NCBI GenBank assembly: GCA_036925085.1
Contig: JAUPFP010000012.1
Span: forward strand, 2,097,109 to 2,161,108
Source: Brachycybe producta
Lineage: Eukaryota; Arthropoda; Diplopoda; Playtdesmida; Andrognathidae
DNA length: 64,000 nucleotides
Direction: 5' to 3'
How positions within the stretch are numbered: position 1 is the stretch's first letter; every line of letters begins with the position of its first letter. A program made the position numbers and the translations under genes. Positions 1-11,720 of this stretch are shown piece by piece. The notes beneath the pieces were generated by a model that worked only from the letters and a program-made list of their open reading frames with translations, was not told the origin of the DNA and did no database searches.

Positions 1-788
1 AAACTAGAACAAATAATTTGCAAAGAGTAGGATTAACTATTATATAAAAAGTGGGTTTTGAACAGAAATCTAGATAATGGTACAGTTATAGGCTTAAGTC
101 CCTATCACACTAGCAACTTTTGGATTCAATTCAACTTGCATGCAACTTGTGATGTGACTTGCAACACAAAGAACTTTGTAATAAACTTATATAGATCACA
201 CTATATAACTTAGTTCTAATCAAGTTTTCAAAACTTCGCTTGTGTCAAGAGGTGGGGCGAATCTCGTACGGTATCGGAAGCCATTTTTCAACATAAAGTA
301 AAGTGCATTCCTCATTATAACAGTATCATAACAATAATTATTTCACAGCATTAGAATATATCACTGACTGAAGTTTATATGAAAAATACCATGGTCATAG
401 TAAAGTAATAAAATTAACAAAAGCTCACGTTCTTACTTATTTTTAGGCCTTTCATAAATATCCAATTCCTGTAAAGGAACTTCAACCCGACCAAGAAATC
501 TGTCTAGCCCGACAAAGTTACGATGAAAAACTGTCAGTATGATTGCCGAAGAATTTCCATCCGGAATTGTTCTGAAAGAATTAAAAAAAACTTTTAAACA
601 CAACAGTATATTTCTTTAAATTTACCTAAATTGCTTCCAAGGTGGTCTGATCTAATAAATCATTCAAATAATAATGATTTAAATTATTTGTATATAAAAT
701 TCACAGAAAAATATTTTTATGTTGTTACTGGACAAGATTCGTGCCCCACCCTTATAGAAATGCATTCGATCAAAATAAGGTTGAAAAT
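1..788. other. Unassigned AT-rich DNA
   Basis: I see no convincing gene, inverted repeat or element terminus here. The only open frames are short and carry no recognisable domain. It may be host intergenic DNA or very old transposon sequence. Confidence 0.5.
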
Positions 789-1501
789 TGTGGCGACCTG
801 GTCTGGCTTATTCAAATTTTTTGAATGAGCAGAAGAAATCCTAGTGGTGGTCTGTCTGGTTGCAAGCAGTAGGCAACCAGGTGGACGCCATATTGGTGCC
901 AACAGACCTCTCACCATTGGAGCCAATGGGCGAGAGGTCAGCTGTGACCTCTGTCCACCTCCAGGTGGAGTTGCCTGGAGGCATTCAATGGTCAGGTCGG
1001 CCATTTAATCCGGGCAGTTGGTTGCAGGTTTTTAACCAGTGAAGATCCATGCTGGAGGCCAAAGTATGCCTCCAGTGCATCACGTCTTCTTTTGTGGTTT
1101 TGGCCATTGGCCTTTGTATTGCATAGCATTACATCAATTGCTTATGCTGCAAGTGAATAAATCTCAATTTGTTTATTACAACTGTGTCGTGTTGGTTATT
1201 TGGGAAGTTAGCCTTGGGAAGAGGGAGATTCCGGTGGGACATCACCGCTTCTGTTCTGTCTTGTTCGGCCGGCGACTCGCATCGGCGCTTGGTGGAACCA
1301 GTGCCCCACAACGGTTTCTCGTCATGGCGGTGTATTTTCTACTGTCGTGTCCGACGAGAGAGGCTCTGTGGTGGTCGACGCCACCCTCGTACCGTACGGA
1401 GCAGCTACGTATATGGTCTCGCCCTTGTAAGGAGCCTGGTACGGGTAAGTTTCCGAAAAAAATTGCTCAGGGTATTGTGACGGACTAGTAGGGTCGATAT
1501 A
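789..1501 (+). mobile_element. Solo LTR of family LTR-Y (copy a)
   Basis: The sequence opens with TGTGGCGACC and aligns by eye with the reverse complement of the LTR at 45149-45960 (opens TGTGACGACC). Shared blocks include the G+C-rich 3' half after 'agattccggtggg', and a GGTAAGTTT motif about 60 bases before the end, followed by a degenerate GTGACGG...GGGTCG terminus. No gag or pol follows, so it is a solo LTR or an orphan end. The expected terminal TTACA is mutated and no clean target-site duplication is visible. Polymerase II promoter and polyadenylation signals are the expected content of such an LTR. The short open frames inside it are chance. Confidence 0.6.
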
Positions 1502-1564
1502 AAAGTGAATATTGATTGCATCAATTTTTTTTAAGGAATAACATAAAATAAGTTCAATAATTAT

Positions 1565-1856
1565 AATTTGACAGCAGGTAACCAATCGCAGGAGGCCTGG
1601 CCTGGCCACTGGCAGGACTACACAGAATAATGGCTCGCCTTGCCATTATATACACCAAGTGGCTCCTCCTGGAGTGGACAGCTGTCCCACTAACATTAAC
1701 ACATAGGAATCAATTTAAACCTATGGGGAGAGGCCTGGCTAGACACAACATGGCATGCATCCACATGGCTGCCTACTTCAAGCAGCCTAGCAGACGAAAA
1801 TCAGGAATTCATCTGCTCCCCCAAATAAATGAGACAGCCAGACCAGGCAGTGACAC
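1565..1856 (-). mobile_element. Truncated LTR-Y, U3 part only
   Basis: Read on the minus strand from 1856, it starts TGTCACTGCCTGGTCTGGC, matching the TGTGGCGACCTGGTCTGGC start of the LTR at 789. It then carries the same style of U3 (an 'ctgctaggc' block, a 'tggccaggcc' block and a 'tatataatggc' stretch). The homology stops near 1565, so the R-U5 half is missing. It lies in opposite orientation to its neighbour at 789-1501. Confidence 0.4.
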
Positions 1857-2204
1857 AATTTCATGGAAAAAATTCTGCAGAACAGTTCTGCAGAATATAG
1901 TGGCACTGTATTTGCTATGTTCACACCATCCAACAGAAGAAGTTTGCCAAAATACCAGAACTTTCCCATCACTATTCATAGAAAATATTTTTAGGGAAAT
2001 TAACCTTTTAAATTTATTCTAACATATATCATGCACGTGCAGAGACGTGCAAACTAAAAATTAGCTGACTAAAATCAATAAATTAGTGGAATTAAATAAC
2101 TCGGTAACTGTCTGTTATTTTACAATGCTTTTCAGAAAAAAAAGTTAGTTTATAACAAAAACTAAAAGTTTATATTTTAGTTAGTTAACTAATTTTTTTT
2201 AGTT

Positions 2205-2360
2205 GACTAAAATTTTTAGTCAGACTAAAAAAATTAAGTCGCCTAAAAATTTTAGTCGGACTAAGAAAATCAGTCGACTAAAATTTTTAGGCGGCCTAAC
2301 AAATTAGTTGACTAAAATTTTTAGTTAGACTAAGAAAATTTAACTACACTACAAATTTTA
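2205..2360. repeat. Left subterminal palindrome array of hAT-1
   Basis: Repeated, partly mutated copies of TTTTAGTCGACTAAAA occur here, for example 'agtcgactaaaat' near 2270 and 'agttgactaaaat' near 2305. The better-preserved mirror array is at 5985-6120. Subterminal repeats are known transposase-binding sites in other hAT elements; that role here is inference. Confidence 0.65.
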
Positions 2361-2578
2361 ATTATACTAAAATTTAACCAGACTAAACTTTTTATTAAGC
2401 TAATGCTGTATTCTTTATGAATTGTGCAGTGCCCCCTATTGCCTACAATTTGAAGATCTATTTTGATTTGTATGTGAGAGTGTAACACACCCACACCCAC
2501 ACACCGTGTGTTTAGTGTTTAATATCACTGAAAGAAGTACTAAGAAACTCTGCATTGTAAATACTAAAAAAAGTAAAA

Positions 2579-5500
2579 ATGGCTGCTAATCAACAAAATT
2601 CAGTCAACAGTTCTGATTTTGAATGTAATGAATCTCATGATACAGATAGTGGGGAAGTTTCCCCTGCACAGTCAAATGATTGAAGAAGAATCTCAAGAGA
2701 ATCAAGAAGTTTTGTCACAACTTTTGTGTACTAATAGAAGTGAAAGTTTTTTGTCATCTACAATGTGTTCTTTGGAAAGGCAAAAGACTGTCTATGTGAA
2801 TAAAAAGAAACAATCTCTGCTCTCTCTGTTTCTACAGGAACATTTCTCTTTACACAAAGGCTTGAGTGGTTTAGAAAAAATAATTAATTTCAGTGGTAAA
2901 CTATGGTTTGTTTAAAAATATGTTTTGTCGTTTATGATTAGCAGAAAACTTTTTTTTTCTCAATCTTAAAAAGAAAAGCAATTTGTTCATTATAGATCTA
3001 TTTATACTCGAATACTCATTTGGATTATTTAGAAAGGGCTCCTGTTAATCTTCAAACTTAGCCACAGTGGCCTATAGCTCTACCATTTAAAAACAATCTT
3101 ATTTAAACTCATAAGAAATCACTCATCAGAAGCAACAAACTTTGCAGGTCAATTTTTATGCAAATTTTGCCACATTTTTGCCCAGTACCATTTAAAGATT
3201 TACGGAATAGTCTTTAAATCACAGGAACAGGCACCAAAGTCAGACATCTCTGCGAAAACCACTTTACCTATCTCAACTATATATCGCCCACTAACAAAAA
3301 ATCGACAAGACAAAACAACATCAGTAATTACTAACTAGCTGACTGAAGATATGGTGGAGCCAGAAAAAATCATGGGCACTGGATTCAAAAAAAATGATTG
3401 CATTTTTTGAGCCAGGGTATAAAATGCCGCACTGCACTACTTTTCAAAGGAATTTAATTCCTTCTGAATATGAAAAACTAAAGGCTGAAGTAAGAAATGC
3501 TGTGTTATCATCTAAGCGCCAAAAAGCACTTAAAACAGATTTATGGACTGACAACTATAGAGGATGAAACTACATCTCCTTGATGATGCACTTCATTGAG
3601 AACTGGAAACTGCAAACTTATGTATTGCACACAAGAAACTTCCTTCCAAAAAAAAAACTGCACAAAATTTGAAGGCAGATTTGTTTGAGATGACACAACG
3701 TTGGAATATCAAAGATCCATACATCACAACCAATAATGGCAGCAATATTATAAAAGCTGTATCACTTTTACACTGGAAAGGGTTATGCTGCATTGCACAC
3801 ACGCTCAATTTAGTAGTGAACAATGCATAAAAAATGTCCCTGATGTAACTCAAGTAATACAAAAAATACAAAAAACAGTCAAAAACGTTCGATTTAAAAA
3901 GGGATCTTTTGAAGAAAATAAAAAAGAAGCACTTTTAAACATCCAGGAAATGATTGATAGGGAAGGTTTTGATAATGGTGAAGATATCTCTGATGAAGAA
4001 TCGGACAATGCGACAGCTTTCATTTATTCACATACCGAAGTCAAACAAACTTCGTTGAAAATAGATGTAAAGACACGCTGGAATAGTACGCTTGTTATGT
4101 TAAAGTTAGTTTCTAACTTTCATATTTTGGGTATTCAAAATGCTGAAGTTCAGTTGAATCTTTACTTGGTTATTTTGTTGGGTTTATTATTGATTCATTA
4201 GTCATAAATTATTCTAATAAGAATCATTTAGGTCAGTTCTGGAAAACCTTGAAATTGTCAGGAAGATGTTAATTCAAGAACGAAATTTTGACATGATATT
4301 AACAGAAGAAGAAGAATATCTAGCAGCTGATCTAGTTACGTTTTTTTGTCAAATTTCGAGACTGCAACAGAAATAATGAGCGGGGAGCTCTATCCTTCCT
4401 TATCATACGTTCTGCCTACCGTAACAAAGTTGAAAAAGCTGTGTAGCATATAAAGTACTCGCATTTCTAAAGAAAGAGTCAACAACCATCATGGGCCTAG
4501 AAATTTTGATATACTAGCTGATTTAAAAGCTTCTTTTCATGAAGAGCTGGAACACCGATTTGGCACTGTAGATGTAAGTGCATGATCTTCAGTGATTTCA
4601 CTGTGACATTAATTGTATATTAATAATAATAAATTTAATCTATTTTACCACCTGACTGGATATGCGATTTCAAAGTTACGTGAAAAATCCCAGCTATCCC
4701 AAAAATCCGAGCGATCTGTTAATCCAGGCAGTCTTAGACTCAGGTATTATACTATAAAAGCTTGTGTTCCAACATTTTAAATTTAATAAACACTTTATTT
4801 TTTTAAATAAATCTGTGAGCTTTTGATGTCGACCTTATTTTTACCCAACTTATGATGATGATTTCTATAGCTCGTTTCTTCTCTGTCTCGCGCGGTGCCC
4901 GCACGGAGAAGATTCAAGCTATAGAAAGAGTCGGATGGAGTTAGATTACGATCATCCGTCTGCATGGGGTAAAATCGATGCAGAAGGATGGTCGCCATCT
5001 TTCTCTCTCTCTCTGGTCGATGCTGATATACATCTTCTCCTGTTGTGGTTACCACAGAAGATGTAGCTGCTTCCAGGATCGTATGCTTCCTTGCCCTATG
5101 GTGTCTCCGGCCTCTGTAGAGAAGTTATTAGTTACCAAACATTGAGACAACGCTGTTTTCCATTATAACGCTTTTATTCATCCTTATACGGAAACTACTA
5201 AGTTTACAAGGATGAACTTATGAATATTAAAGGTGCGTCCTCATGCCCATGATGTGATATGGATAAAGATCTACGCAGTACAAATTAAAGCAAAAACAAG
5301 GACGAGAAACAAAGAGGAACACGGTCCTTTTATACCTTGGACCTGTGTACACCTGCGAGGTGTAACCAGGTCCAAGTGACCATGGTCCTAAGTGTATCAC
5401 TCCGTCACTTCGATATAACTCAGAAGTGTGCGTCAGAGAGGAGGGAGGGACAAGCGGGAGTTGTTTACCCCCCAGGCTATGAATTTGGCGGGAACTGGAG

Positions 5501-5922
5501 TTACTGGGTGTTACAAATCTTTTAGCGGGGAACAATGACAGCATTTCTCAGACTGAAACGGACATGAGTCCAGTTTTCCATTGAAAAAATCGAAATTCTC
5601 AGATTTCTTTGGCGATCTTTTACAAACCAACATAACACAAGATGTGATTGTGAATCCAGGCTTAACAGAAGTGGACAAATTCTTGGATCAAAAAGAAGTT
5701 GAACATTTTAACCTACTTAACTGGTGGAAATACAATGAAACTACATATCCTCATTTGTCAATTCTAACTAAAAACGTTTTGTGTGTGCCGGCTACTTCTG
5801 TGCCAAGCAAAAGAGTATTCAGCCAAGCTGGAAACACGGTGACTGTAAAACGGTCAAATTTAACAGCAGAAAATGTTGACAAATTTGTTTTTTTGTATAT
5901 GAACAAAAGAATGTTTGATTAA
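2579..5922 (+). pseudogene. hAT-family transposase pseudogene (ZBED-like)
   Basis: The probable start is the ATG at 2579 (acidic/serine-rich N-terminus); the frame breaks near 2680 and continues in another frame to 2915. At 3380-3630 the reading holds hAT signatures: a 'LIPSEYEKLK' block and 'LKTDLWTDN'. At 3785-3840 comes the conserved CIAHTLNLVV-type block. 'KTRWNSTLVML' lies at about 4070 and an 'SGELYPSLS' block near 4380. The last piece, 5581-5922, is a long open frame with the hAT dimerisation domain (NLLNWWKYN, YPHLSILTKNVL, TSVPSKRVFSQAG). There are many stops and frame changes, and a solo LTR separates core from dimerisation domain. The enzyme would bind element ends and catalyse cut-and-paste transposition; this copy cannot. 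Confidence 0.8.
4814..5515 (-). mobile_element. Solo LTR of family LTR-X inside hAT-1
   Basis: It runs from TGTGAGCTTTTGATGTC to GGGTGTTACA, the inverse of the LTR-X termini (TGTAACACC...AAAGCTCACA). It is flanked by the 4-bp direct repeat AATC (4810-4813 and 5516-5519), consistent with target-site duplication followed by LTR-LTR recombination that removed the internal region. A TATA-like 'ttttatacct' on the plus strand at about 5328 corresponds to the TATAAAAGG promoter block of the full element. It is more diverged from the pair at 10632/16789 than those two are from each other, so it is an older insertion. Confidence 0.85.
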
Positions 5923-5939
5923 ACTTTTTTTTAAATGAC

Positions 5940-6125
5940 TAGTTAACTATTTACATCAGTGACTAATTTTTTGTGACTGACTAATTTTTTTAGTCGACTA
6001 ATTTTTTTTAGTCGACTAATTTTTTTAAGTCGACTAACTTTTTTAGTCGACTAATTTTTTTTAGTCGACTAATTTTTTTAGTCGACTAATTTTTTTCGTG
6101 GACTAATTTTTTTCGTCAACTAATT
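5940..6125. repeat. Right subterminal TAGTCGACTA array of hAT-1
   Basis: At least five near-perfect tandem copies of TTTTTTAGTCGACTAA with a 17-19 base period lie between 5985 and 6090, and degenerate units lie on both sides. The core is a perfect palindrome with a central GTCGAC. It mirrors the array near the other terminus of hAT-1. Confidence 0.8.
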
Positions 6126-6250
6126 TAAAAAAAAATTTTATTTCTTTATTTCCTTATGCTGAATTTTACACCAAAAAAAATTGACTTGTCAGTTGTTGGA
6201 ATGTAAAACTAAAAAAATAACGCCAGTTATTTTTAGTTTGCACGTCTCTA

Positions 6251-6884
6251 CTCTGTACATGATTACTCTTCATAACTCTTCAGAAGTATTCTGGACACCT
6301 CATTAGAAAGATCCATAAAAAGGTTCCAAATTTAGAAGCAAACTGCAGAAACATGTTTGTGAAATTCTACAGAATTCTGATATGAAATTTTCAGAAAAGG
6401 ATTGATGGGGATATGAAACTGGCAGGCTATCGATACCGATGTTTTCGACTCAAATGTATCTACATCAAGGATCTAAATGATATTCAGAAGATATCAACAG
6501 AACATAGGTATGTGATACTGTATCACATTCTTGCTGTAATATCAAAACAATGCCACATGTTAGTAATAAACTTTGCTGAAAAAGAAAAAGATAGAACTAC
6601 ACAGGCAATACTAAATCTTACCCGTGCGAAGAACGGGTGCCCTGCTATATCTTTCTTTATCATAAAATTCAACTGCAATTTTTATATCATTTTTAATCCA
6701 TTTTACTTTTTCAGTGTAAACACCAGGATGTTCAGCAGCCAATGGTCCATGGACTGGTACCAGTTTTAGACTCTGCGACCACACTTTCAGTAGCACCGGT
6801 GGTTTAGAATGAAAAACTTACTAGCCGGTCACGAATTTAATGTGTTTCATACAAAACTAATGCAACATGAGACATTTCTTGGTT
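6251..6884. other. Unassigned DNA between hAT-1 and an inverted-repeat element
   Basis: No recognisable gene or element end is visible. A 118-codon open frame at 6413-6769 has no motif I recognise and I do not treat it as coding. Confidence 0.4.
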
Positions 6885-8230
6885 TTAAAGGCTACACCAC
6901 AAAATTACTTAGAAAAATCCCCACAAAGCATTCTAGCATGATTTTTCTATTTAGTCCTTAGTCCCAATGTTAAAAAAGAAACGTTAGCTTTTAAAATACA
7001 CAGTCGTGGCAATGTTTATTTTTCATATTTAAAGTTGTCCAATATTACGTTTTCAAAGTGCAATGTGCACCTTAAATATATGAATTTGATGGTTATGAGG
7101 TCAGAGAAATAAAACATTACAAACTGCTATAAAAGCACTAAAATTACATATATTATATATATCTTAAGCCAGGTCTGTGATTCCTTTTCATGTGAGTAAC
7201 GTTTTAACCCTTGAACCACGTCAGAATTTATATAAATTTAAATGAATAAATGAACCGTTTTTTCTCTCAAGGTCAACTATATGTTGGACTCTTCCCATCC
7301 AAGAACCCCATTATATTAAATTGGAGAGGGGGAAAAGGTTGGAAAGTGTAGAGGGGGGAAGAGAAAAGTGGGAGGGGTGACGGAAATTGAAATGAAAAGA
7401 GTAAAAAAGGAAAAAAACGACGCGCATGCGCACACCAGAGAAAATGAATCGCTCATCTTCTCTTTCAAATATAAAAAAGGGGAGGGGATAATAGTAGCAA
7501 AATTAAACTAGAATTTTTTTTTTGCACCGCCCTTTTATGAATTGGGTTGTTGGGTTTGTTACTTGGTCTGACAGCATAAAAGGGCGGAGGAAAAGAAATT
7601 CTAATGCTGGGCACAATTGCCTGTGAATTTTGCTCCCGTCAGTTATGACGGGTTACCCCACTAGTGTTTAATATATACGACGTTTCAATGTTACTTATAA
7701 TTATCTTCAGGTGAAAAACTAAAAATATAAAATTACAATTTTTGGAAAAAAAATTTGGAAATATATTCCATCTTTTAATTACTTAAATATATGATAATCG
7801 AGTGACAGAATGACGAATCGCGAATCAAAATCGCGAATCTCCAACTCTTATGTTAAACTCCATTGAGTACGCGCTCGTAAAATGCTTGTAAAATACCTAA
7901 AAATAATTTTAAAAAAACACAATTAAACAATGCACAGTGAAGCCAACACATTGGCTCATGTGTTGATTTTATTCTGTTTTTTTATAATTATTTTACGAGC
8001 ATTTTAATAGATTTTTTTTTCCTTTCCAATCACCATATATTTAAGGTGCACATTGCACTTTGAAAACTTAATATCAAGAACAACTTTCAATATAAAAAAT
8101 AAACATATTGCCGCGACTTTTAAAATTAACATTTTTTATTTAACATTGGGGCTATGAGCTCGATAGAAAAACGATGCTAGCACTGTTTGTGGAGATTTTT
8201 CAAAGTAATTTTGTGATGTAGCCTCTTAAA
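6885..8230. mobile_element. Inverted-repeat (foldback-like) element with about 190-bp arms
   Basis: The left arm (about 6890-7085) contains 'cacaaaattacttagaaaaatc', 'aatgtttatttttcatat' and 'gcacattgcactttgaaaa' in inverted form. The right arm (about 8035-8225) carries the same blocks on the opposite strand ('ggtgcacattgcactttg', 'caaagtaattttgtgatgtagcc'). A third diverged partial arm lies at 8360-8455. There is no transposase frame. The spacer contains another repeat (7190-7680). Such elements are usually mobilised by a transposase encoded elsewhere. Confidence 0.6.
7190..7680 (+). repeat. Interspersed repeat R, copy 1
   Basis: It is collinear with 17955-18445 over its whole length, from 'cacgtc(a/g)gaatttatataaat' through a purine-rich block and 'acgacgcgcatgcgcacacc' to 'atgacgggttaccccactag'. 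A third, internally deleted copy lies at 10140-10500. Its last 110 bases contain a smaller palindromic MITE-like unit with 'cataaaagggcggagg'. There is no coding capacity. Confidence 0.65.
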
Positions 8231-9350
8231 TGTGCTTGAAAAGTGCATAATCAGATTGAACACTGTGATGCCATGAATTTCAGTTATAATAAAAGCGCGA
8301 TTTTATGAAATTTTAAATAAATGAAACAAATCTCTATATTTTGTATTAAAGAATCATGATTATTAGTCACAATGGCATTCTAGGGCTCAATAGAAAAATA
8401 ATGCTAGTGCTCTTTGCCGAGATTTTTTTTGAAGCAATTTTGTGATGTAGACTCTTAAGGCAGGTCTGTATGTTTTGTCTATGCAAATTGAAGATGTTTA
8501 GTAAAAAAAAATTCCCTTACAATTCACATTCTTCATGCCATTCAGGAAGTGACGTTTTCTCTTGAACAGACGTTTGATACTTTTCTTTTCCCAACTGGAT
8601 AGTAACATAAGTGTCATTATTTCCTGAATAAAAAAAAAATATATTAGAATGAGCCAGATGTCCAATACGCGCCTCTCGTGGCTGTAGGCTAAAACATGGC
8701 CCCCTAAGAAGTTAGCAGACGAAACCTTAATCGCTGCTTTCTCACAAATTACTTGCCCAGTTTTCGTGAAGTTTTGAAAAAATAAAGACAAAAGTACTTA
8801 GTTTCACATCCATGCATTAGTTTTTTAATATTTCACATTGTTTTGTTGTTTTCGATGTTTGTTCTGAACGTTGCTATTAAATATAAACTTTTAACATGGA
8901 AGCCAATGGAGATTTCAATAAGTTGTTTAAGTTATTTTGCTTATTTATTGTAAATTACTTACACAATTATCGTGAATTTTTTTAAGAAATGAAGATAAAT
9001 AGGTAATTTTATAATTAATCATTGTTTAATGAAATGTTCTTCCTGTTTGTTTGTTTTGCATGTGTTATTCAAATAAGTCACCTCAACTACTCAGTGTAGG
9101 GTTCAGAATAAAACATTGAAAACAAGCAAACAACGAGGGACATTAAAAAACCAATGCCTGATTGTGAAACTACGTACTTTTTCTTTATTTCTTTAAAATT
9201 TCATGATAATTGTGCAAGTAGTTTGCAAGAAATAAGCAAAAGAACTTACAGACATATCGAAATCTCCATTGGCTTCTATGTTAAAAGTTTCGGTTTAACC
9301 AGCAACGTGTATTTTTTTAATTGTGTGATTCGAGAGACACACTTCTGAAC
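8231..9350. other. AT-rich DNA without recognised genes
   Basis: Apart from the partial third arm at 8360-8455 I see no element ends. The open frames at 8498-8791 and 9154-9348 are short, low in complexity and show no domain. Confidence 0.4.
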
Positions 9351-9636
9351 TACAGTTAACCCCCATACAAGACGGTCATTAGGTTCCTAAAAAATGCCTT
9401 GTTATGCAAATTAGTGTTATAAGAAACAAAAAACTAACCAATAAACAGGATTGGGTTCCAAAAAAAAAAAAAAAACTATTTTCAAGGCTACAAATTAATT
9501 CACAAAAAAATAGAATTACCATTTTTTTTGAAAAAAGGTTCCATAATACCAGAATTTTTTTAATCTATGTAAGTATATAGTAAAAAGAATAAAACCGTGT
9601 TGTAGGAATACAGTGTTATAGGTTCACTGTATATCA
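9351..9636. mobile_element. Probable Tc1/mariner-pogo type MITE
   Basis: The left end is TACAGTTAACCCCCATACAAG. The right end, reverse complemented, reads TACAGTGAACCTATAACACTG. Both begin at a TA dinucleotide and resemble the CAGTTGACCC-type ends of pogo/Tigger-related elements. The interior (about 285 bp) has no transposase frame and carries A-rich runs. Assignment rests only on the ends and the TA target. Confidence 0.45.
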
Positions 9637-9894
9637 CAGTAGTACATTTTTAATAGTTGTGAGAAAAAAAATGAACAATACCATAAATAGACTTACCATG
9701 TTTGCTCTTCACACGTAAATTCTTTGCACTCTGCACTGTAAATAAAAAAAGAATAACATATAAACTAATAACTTTTATAGTCCAGTAGCTTAAAATGAAA
9801 AAAAAAAGGGTTGAATTGTTCACATTGTGATAAAAACACCAAACTTTGCAGATATGTAGAACAAACTGAACAATGTATAAAGCCTCATCCCTAA

Positions 9895-10115
9895 AGGACA
9901 TTTGCCATAAACCATTTGACCTAAAAGAATATTTGCCCTAAACCACTTATATTTAAACTACTCATTAGGGGAAACATCTCTTTAGGGCAAATGATTTTAG
10001 GACAAATGTCCCTTTACTGCAAATGGTTTCAGGGCAAATGTCTCATTAGGGCAAATGGTTTTGGGGCAAATGTCCTCTTAGGGCAAATGGTTGTAGGGCA
10101 AAGCTTTGTCTGTCT
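9895..10115. repeat. GGGCAAATG minisatellite
   Basis: Short units alternate between 'agggcaaatggttt' and 'gggcaaatgtcc(t/c)' from about 9895 to 10110, the clearest run being 9965-10110 with five to six units. The left part is more degenerate and partly inverted (TTTGCCATAAACC). Confidence 0.6.
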
Positions 10116-10139
10116 GTGCATAACACTGTACAAACAAGG

Positions 10140-10487
10140 ACAAAAAACCTTTAAGCACGTCAGAATTTATTTAAATTTAAATGAACTGGTTTTGTCTCAT
10201 GATGAACTTTATCTTGCGCTCTTTTGATCCAAGAGCCCAAACAATAGTAAAAACAGGCAAATAAAGACAGTAAGATGCAGTCGTTTTCCCCGCCTTTTTT
10301 ATGAGGAAAAGAAAACTTCTAATTGGTTTATTATGTGGTCTGACATCACATGCTCCCTGTCTTTACATGCCTATAACAAAAGTAAGATGCTTATAAAAAA
10401 TGCAAGCGGTCAAGGCTACTTCATGACAACTGGGCATTCATACAACATTAAACTAGATGATCCCGTCATTTATGACACGCTACCCCA

Positions 10488-10495
<8 letters not shown>
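10140..10495 (+). repeat. Interspersed repeat R, copy 2 (internally deleted)
   Basis: It opens with 'aagcacgtcagaatttatttaaattt' and ends with 'atttatgacacgctacccca', matching the two ends of the copies at 7190 and 17955. The purine-rich middle is missing or replaced. It runs directly into a (TA)n tract. Confidence 0.5.
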
Positions 10496-10631
<136 letters not shown>

Positions 10632-11319
10632 TGTGAGCTTTTGACATCAACCAATATTTTATTACCAACCTTTAGATGACATTTTCTACTTTTCGTTTCT
10701 TCTCTGAGCAGTATGACACCTGCACAGAGAAGATCCGAGCTGTAGAGAGAGCTGGATGGAGATAGATTGTAGTCACTCTTCTGCATGGGGGTGTAATCGA
10801 TGCAGGAGAGTGGCGGCCATCTCTCTCTCTTCCGGTTGATGCTGATATACATCTTCTCCATCGGTATTCCGACTAGAGAAGATGTTGTAGCTGCTGAGAA
10901 TCGTATAGCTCCTGCCCTATGAAACCTCCGGCCTCTGAAGAGAAGTTATTAACATAAAGACATAGAGACAACGCTACTTCTTGTTACAACACTTTTATTC
11001 ATTCCTTGTAAGAAGTACAGATACAAGGGTGAATATTAATATACTAACTGGAAATCCTCAGGCCCATGATTTGGAATGTATCTCAAAAACAGGCAAAGGA
11101 AAGAACTTCTGAACAAAGAGGAACATGGTCCTTTTATACCTTGGACCTGTGTACACCTGCGAGGTGCAACCAGGTCCAAGTGACCATGGTCCTTTATGTA
11201 TCAATCCGCCGCTTGTGCATGAGTCAGAAAGGTGAGTCAGAGAGGAGGGAGGGACGGTTGAGAGTTGTTTACCCCCCAGGCTATGGTTTTGGCGGGATCA
11301 CGATTTACAGGGTGTTACA
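10632..11319 (-). repeat. 3' LTR of the minus-strand LTR-X element
   Basis: TG...CA termini (TGTAACACC to AGCTCACA on the minus strand). It contains a TATAAAAGG block, then an AATAAA polyadenylation signal, then a U5 stretch with a 60-odd codon open frame starting ATGGAGAAGATG. Inside the element it is preceded by the purine-rich AAAGTTGGAGGGTA, the expected plus-strand primer site. It is nearly identical to 16789-17476. Confidence 0.9.
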
Positions 11320-11720
11320 TACCCTCCAACTTTGCTTGGAGTACGTCCTCGTACTCCAGCCAAGGGTGGAAGGTTTTCAAGTTACGCAGCGGGGAGACAT
11401 GGGTGGCTGAGGACTTACCGTGTACAGAGGTGGTTACGGAAAGGCACTGGCACCGAAGTGTCAGCGCCCTTAAAAATTAAAAAAGGCTGAAAACATAAAA
11501 CACAGGTAATTAATGCTCGCTGAGTGGCGAGCCGCTATGGAAATCTAAAAAGAAAAGAACAGTTGCAACGTATTTTATTTTTTATAAATTTTTCGATACT
11601 GCCACCCGGATGGGTGGCAACCACATGAGTGCATGTGGCACACAGCTATCCCTGCTGCGGAGGGTGGGGAGGATCCTGAGTCCATGAACCGTACGGGGGG
11701 TAATCCCGCCGGACCTGGCC

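Larger units (their letters stand above)
2040..6250 (+). mobile_element. hAT DNA transposon (hAT-1), decayed, interrupted by a solo LTR
   Basis: The left end begins CAGAGACGTGCAAACTAAAAA. The right end, reverse complemented, reads TAGAGACGTGCAAACTAAAAA. This gives about 20-bp terminal inverted repeats with the YAGAG start usual for hAT elements. Between them lie transposase remnants with a hAT core and C-terminal dimerisation domain (2579-5922) and mirrored subterminal palindrome arrays. The 8-bp target duplication is not clean: TGCACGTG on the left versus TGTACATG at 6254-6261, which would move the right end by 3 bases. A solo LTR (4814-5515) sits inside, so hAT-1 is older than that LTR insertion. 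Confidence 0.8.

Noticed and set aside
2040-6261. A definite 8-bp target duplication for hAT-1
   Set aside because: TGCACGTG and TGTACATG match at only six of eight positions and require moving the right boundary by three bases.
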